Of a stretch of DNA of 64,000 nt, positions 62,254 to 64,000 are shown piece by piece. Source of the stretch: Flavobacterium sp. UBA7680 (GTDB lineage Bacteria; Bacteroidota; Bacteroidia; Flavobacteriales; Flavobacteriaceae); assembly GCF_002482975.1 (NCBI RefSeq), contig NZ_DLHA01000058.1:247175-311174 (forward strand), in the 5' to 3' direction. The notes below the pieces were generated by a model. The model had not been told where the DNA came from. It did not search any database and was given only the letters and a program-made list of their open reading frames with translations. Position numbers and translations under genes: made by a program. Position 1 is the stretch's first letter; each line of letters opens with the position of its first letter.

Positions 62254-62261
62254 TATCTTTG
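62254..62261 (+). promoter_or_regulatory. -7 promoter element for PASTA-rluD
   Basis: TATCTTTG, exact TAnnTTTG, 21 bp before the ATG at 62282. It lies inside the upstream extension of the frame and so decides the start. Confidence 0.6.
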
Positions 62262-62281
62262 CGACAACTAAAAATAAATTT

Positions 62282-62902
62282 ATGAGTTTACGTAAGTATT
62301 TAACTAGCCGAGTATTTTTCTTGCAGGTATTAAGTGCGGCTGCTATTGTTGCGGTTTTGGTTTATTTGTTTATGCATTGGTTGACTTTTACAACTGATCA
62401 CGGACACGAAATTGCTGTTCCTAATTTAGCCAGACTGACTGAAGAACAAGTTGAAGAAAAACTGGATGAGCTGGACTTAGATTATGTACTTTTGGATAGT
62501 GTTGATTACCGAAGTGAATTTCCGAAATATAGTGTTGTAGAGCAGGATCCGCTGCCGGGAACTAAAGTTAAAGTAGGAAGAAAAATATATATTAAAATTA
62601 ATTCTTCGGGATTTTCGTCTGTGAAAATTCCTGATTTAATTGAAAAAACATATCGTGAAGCGGTTCCAACTTTAAAAGCTTTAGGACTTGAGCCGGGAAC
62701 GATTACTTATATTCCGAATCTTGGAAAAGATATGGTTTTGGAAATGCGTTTAAAAGGAAGAAATTTAAAAGTAGGAGACCGTGTTTTGAAAGCGTCTAAA
62801 ATTGATTTGGTTTTAGGTGACGGAAAAGCGAGTTATGTAGATGATAGTCAGGCAGCAGATAGTACAGCAGTGCCTGCAGAAACCCCAAAAGATGAACAAT
62901 AA
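62282..62902 (+). CDS. PASTA-domain membrane protein
   Basis: A 206-residue protein with a short cytoplasmic end, one membrane helix (about 12-33) and two to three PASTA repeats outside. PASTA domains bind peptidoglycan fragments. Repeat starts include VPNLARLTEEQVEEKL and IPDLIEKTYREAVPTLKALGL. The C-terminus is low-complexity (Asp/Ala/Ser). The frame is open 42 codons further up, but a consensus promoter lies there. It overlaps rluD by 11 bp. Position next to ddl suggests a role in wall synthesis. Confidence 0.88.
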   Translation: MSLRKYLTSRVFFLQVLSAAAIVAVLVYLFMHWLTFTTDHGHEIAVPNLARLTEEQVEEKLDELDLDYVLLDSVDYRSEFPKYSVVEQDPLPGTKVKVGRKIYIKINSSGFSSVKIPDLIEKTYREAVPTLKALGLEPGTITYIPNLGKDMVLEMRLKGRNLKVGDRVLKASKIDLVLGDGKASYVDDSQAADSTAVPAETPKDEQ

Positions 62903-63938
62903 TATTGAAGAAAATTTAGATCTGGAAGACGAATTATACGAGCATTACAGATTTGAAGTCCCAAAAGGTCAGGCGTTTTTACGTATTGACAAATATTTAC
63001 TGAATTTGATTCAGAATGCTACGCGTAACAAAATTCAGAACGCGGCAACTGACGGAAATATTTTTGTAAATGATATTCCGGTAAAATCAAATTATAAAGT
63101 AAAACCTTTTGATGTGATTACGGTTATGTTATCGCATCCGCCTTATGAAAACCATATTCTGCCGGAAGACCTTCCGATTAATATTGTGTATGAAGATGAT
63201 GCCTTTTTATTAATCAATAAAGAGCCGGGAATGGTGGTGCATCCGGGTCACGGAAATTACACTGGAACTCTTGTAAATGCTTTGGCACATCATTTTGATA
63301 ATCTGCCAATGAACAGCAGCGAGCGTCCTGGTTTGGTGCACAGAATTGATAAAGATACTTCTGGACTTTTGGTAGTTGCCAAAACGGAAGCAGCAATGAC
63401 ACATTTAGCGAAACAATTTGAAGCTAAAACTACAGAACGTGAATATATTGCGCTTGTGTGGGGAAATGTTGCGGCAGAAAGCGGAACAATTGAAGGAAAC
63501 CTTGCCAGACATTTAAAAGACCGCATGCAAATGGCTGTTTTTGCTGATCCTGAAATTGGTAAACCGGCAATTACGCATTATAAAGTTTTAGAACGTTTTG
63601 GTTACGTTACTTTGATTTCCTGCAAACTGGAAACTGGAAGAACGCACCAAATTCGTGCGCACATGAAACATATCGGACATCCGTTATTTAATGACGAACG
63701 TTACGGCGGACATTTGATTTTGAAAGGAACTACGTTTACAAAATACAAACAGTTTATTGAAAATTGCTTTAAAGCTTTGCCGCGTCAGGCATTGCATGCT
63801 AAAACGCTTGGTTTTGTTCACCCAAATACGGGAGAAATGATGCGTTTTGATACAGAGTTACCGCAGGATTTTCAGGATTGTATTGAAAAATGGCGTACGT
63901 ATGTGAAATCGCATAATACTGAAGACGAAGAGAATTAA
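62892..63938 (+). CDS. rluD: ribosomal large-subunit pseudouridine synthase
   Basis: A 348-residue RluA-family pseudouridine synthase, modifying uridines of 23S rRNA. An S4-like domain (about 20-85) precedes the catalytic domain. The catalytic motif is RPGLVHRIDKDTSGLLV (Asp in HRIDKDT). The start is the ATG at 62892, overlapping the PASTA gene, so the two are co-transcribed. Sites modified (1911, 1915, 1917 in E. coli) are inferred from family. Confidence 0.92.
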   Translation: MNNNIEENLDLEDELYEHYRFEVPKGQAFLRIDKYLLNLIQNATRNKIQNAATDGNIFVNDIPVKSNYKVKPFDVITVMLSHPPYENHILPEDLPINIVYEDDAFLLINKEPGMVVHPGHGNYTGTLVNALAHHFDNLPMNSSERPGLVHRIDKDTSGLLVVAKTEAAMTHLAKQFEAKTTEREYIALVWGNVAAESGTIEGNLARHLKDRMQMAVFADPEIGKPAITHYKVLERFGYVTLISCKLETGRTHQIRAHMKHIGHPLFNDERYGGHLILKGTTFTKYKQFIENCFKALPRQALHAKTLGFVHPNTGEMMRFDTELPQDFQDCIEKWRTYVKSHNTEDEEN

Positions 63939-64000
63939 TTAGATAATTTGTCAATTAGAAAGTTAGATAATTTCTTAAACACAAATTCCACCAATTTACA

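Noticed and set aside
62156..62281. 42-codon upstream extension of the PASTA protein
   Set aside because: A consensus promoter lies within it and the natural membrane-protein start is the ATG at 62282.

Overview
The window is AT-rich chromosomal DNA of a Bacteroidota bacterium, almost certainly a Flavobacterium close to the F. johnsoniae group. The evidence is a SusC/SusD pair with a hybrid two-component regulator, TonB-linked and lipoprotein signal peptides ending in xxSC/xxGC, promoters of the TAnnTTTG type, no clear Shine-Dalgarno sequences, and several families of palindromic intergenic repeats typical of flavobacteria. I see no rRNA, tRNA, CRISPR array, transposase or prophage. Most of the window is ordinary core genome with two accessory islands.

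Layout. 1-4.3 kb: 3' part of hutH, a DUF47/phosphate-transporter pair and a small lipoprotein. 4.3-9 kb (minus): a YetF-type membrane protein, a RimB-RimK fusion, and clpC. 9.2-13.2 kb (plus): gyrA and a secreted TPR protein. 13.2-22.5 kb (minus): OsmC, a DUF349 coiled-coil protein, an outer-membrane protein, aroE with a TPR protein, a class-III aminotransferase, and an OstA/LptA-like protein.

22.8-40 kb is a polysaccharide utilisation locus. It holds a GH13 lipoprotein on the plus strand. On the minus strand, in transcription order, are an HTCS regulator, SusC, SusD, a GH130 enzyme, an MFS transporter, a secreted enzyme-like protein I cannot name, and a secreted GH13. Two identical 10-bp palindromes spaced 21 bp apart lie just upstream of susC and are the best candidate operator in the window. 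The glycan substrate cannot be read from the sequence.

40.2-48.7 kb is membrane and ribosome housekeeping: LUD protein, cdsA, psd, acyl-CoA-binding protein and an exported superoxide dismutase in one tight run, then rsfS-ftsH, birA, an SRPBCC protein, and pyrE divergent from a NUDIX gene with only 7 bp between the start codons.

48.8-53.9 kb is the second accessory island. It contains a lipoprotein with a TonB C-terminal domain, a lipoprotein with a papain-like C-terminal domain overlapping a four-helix membrane protein, a 39-residue membrane peptide, an orphan 132-residue protein, a DUF4287 protein and a small receiver-like protein.

54-64 kb returns to core genes: M14 carboxypeptidase, DbpA-like helicase, PhnA-family protein, coaD, a second YetF protein with a zinc ribbon, ddl, a PASTA protein and rluD. 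Many spaces between genes hold palindromic or tandem repeats. These repeats create spurious reading frames and extend several real frames upstream of their true starts, so several starts given here are shorter than the longest open frame.
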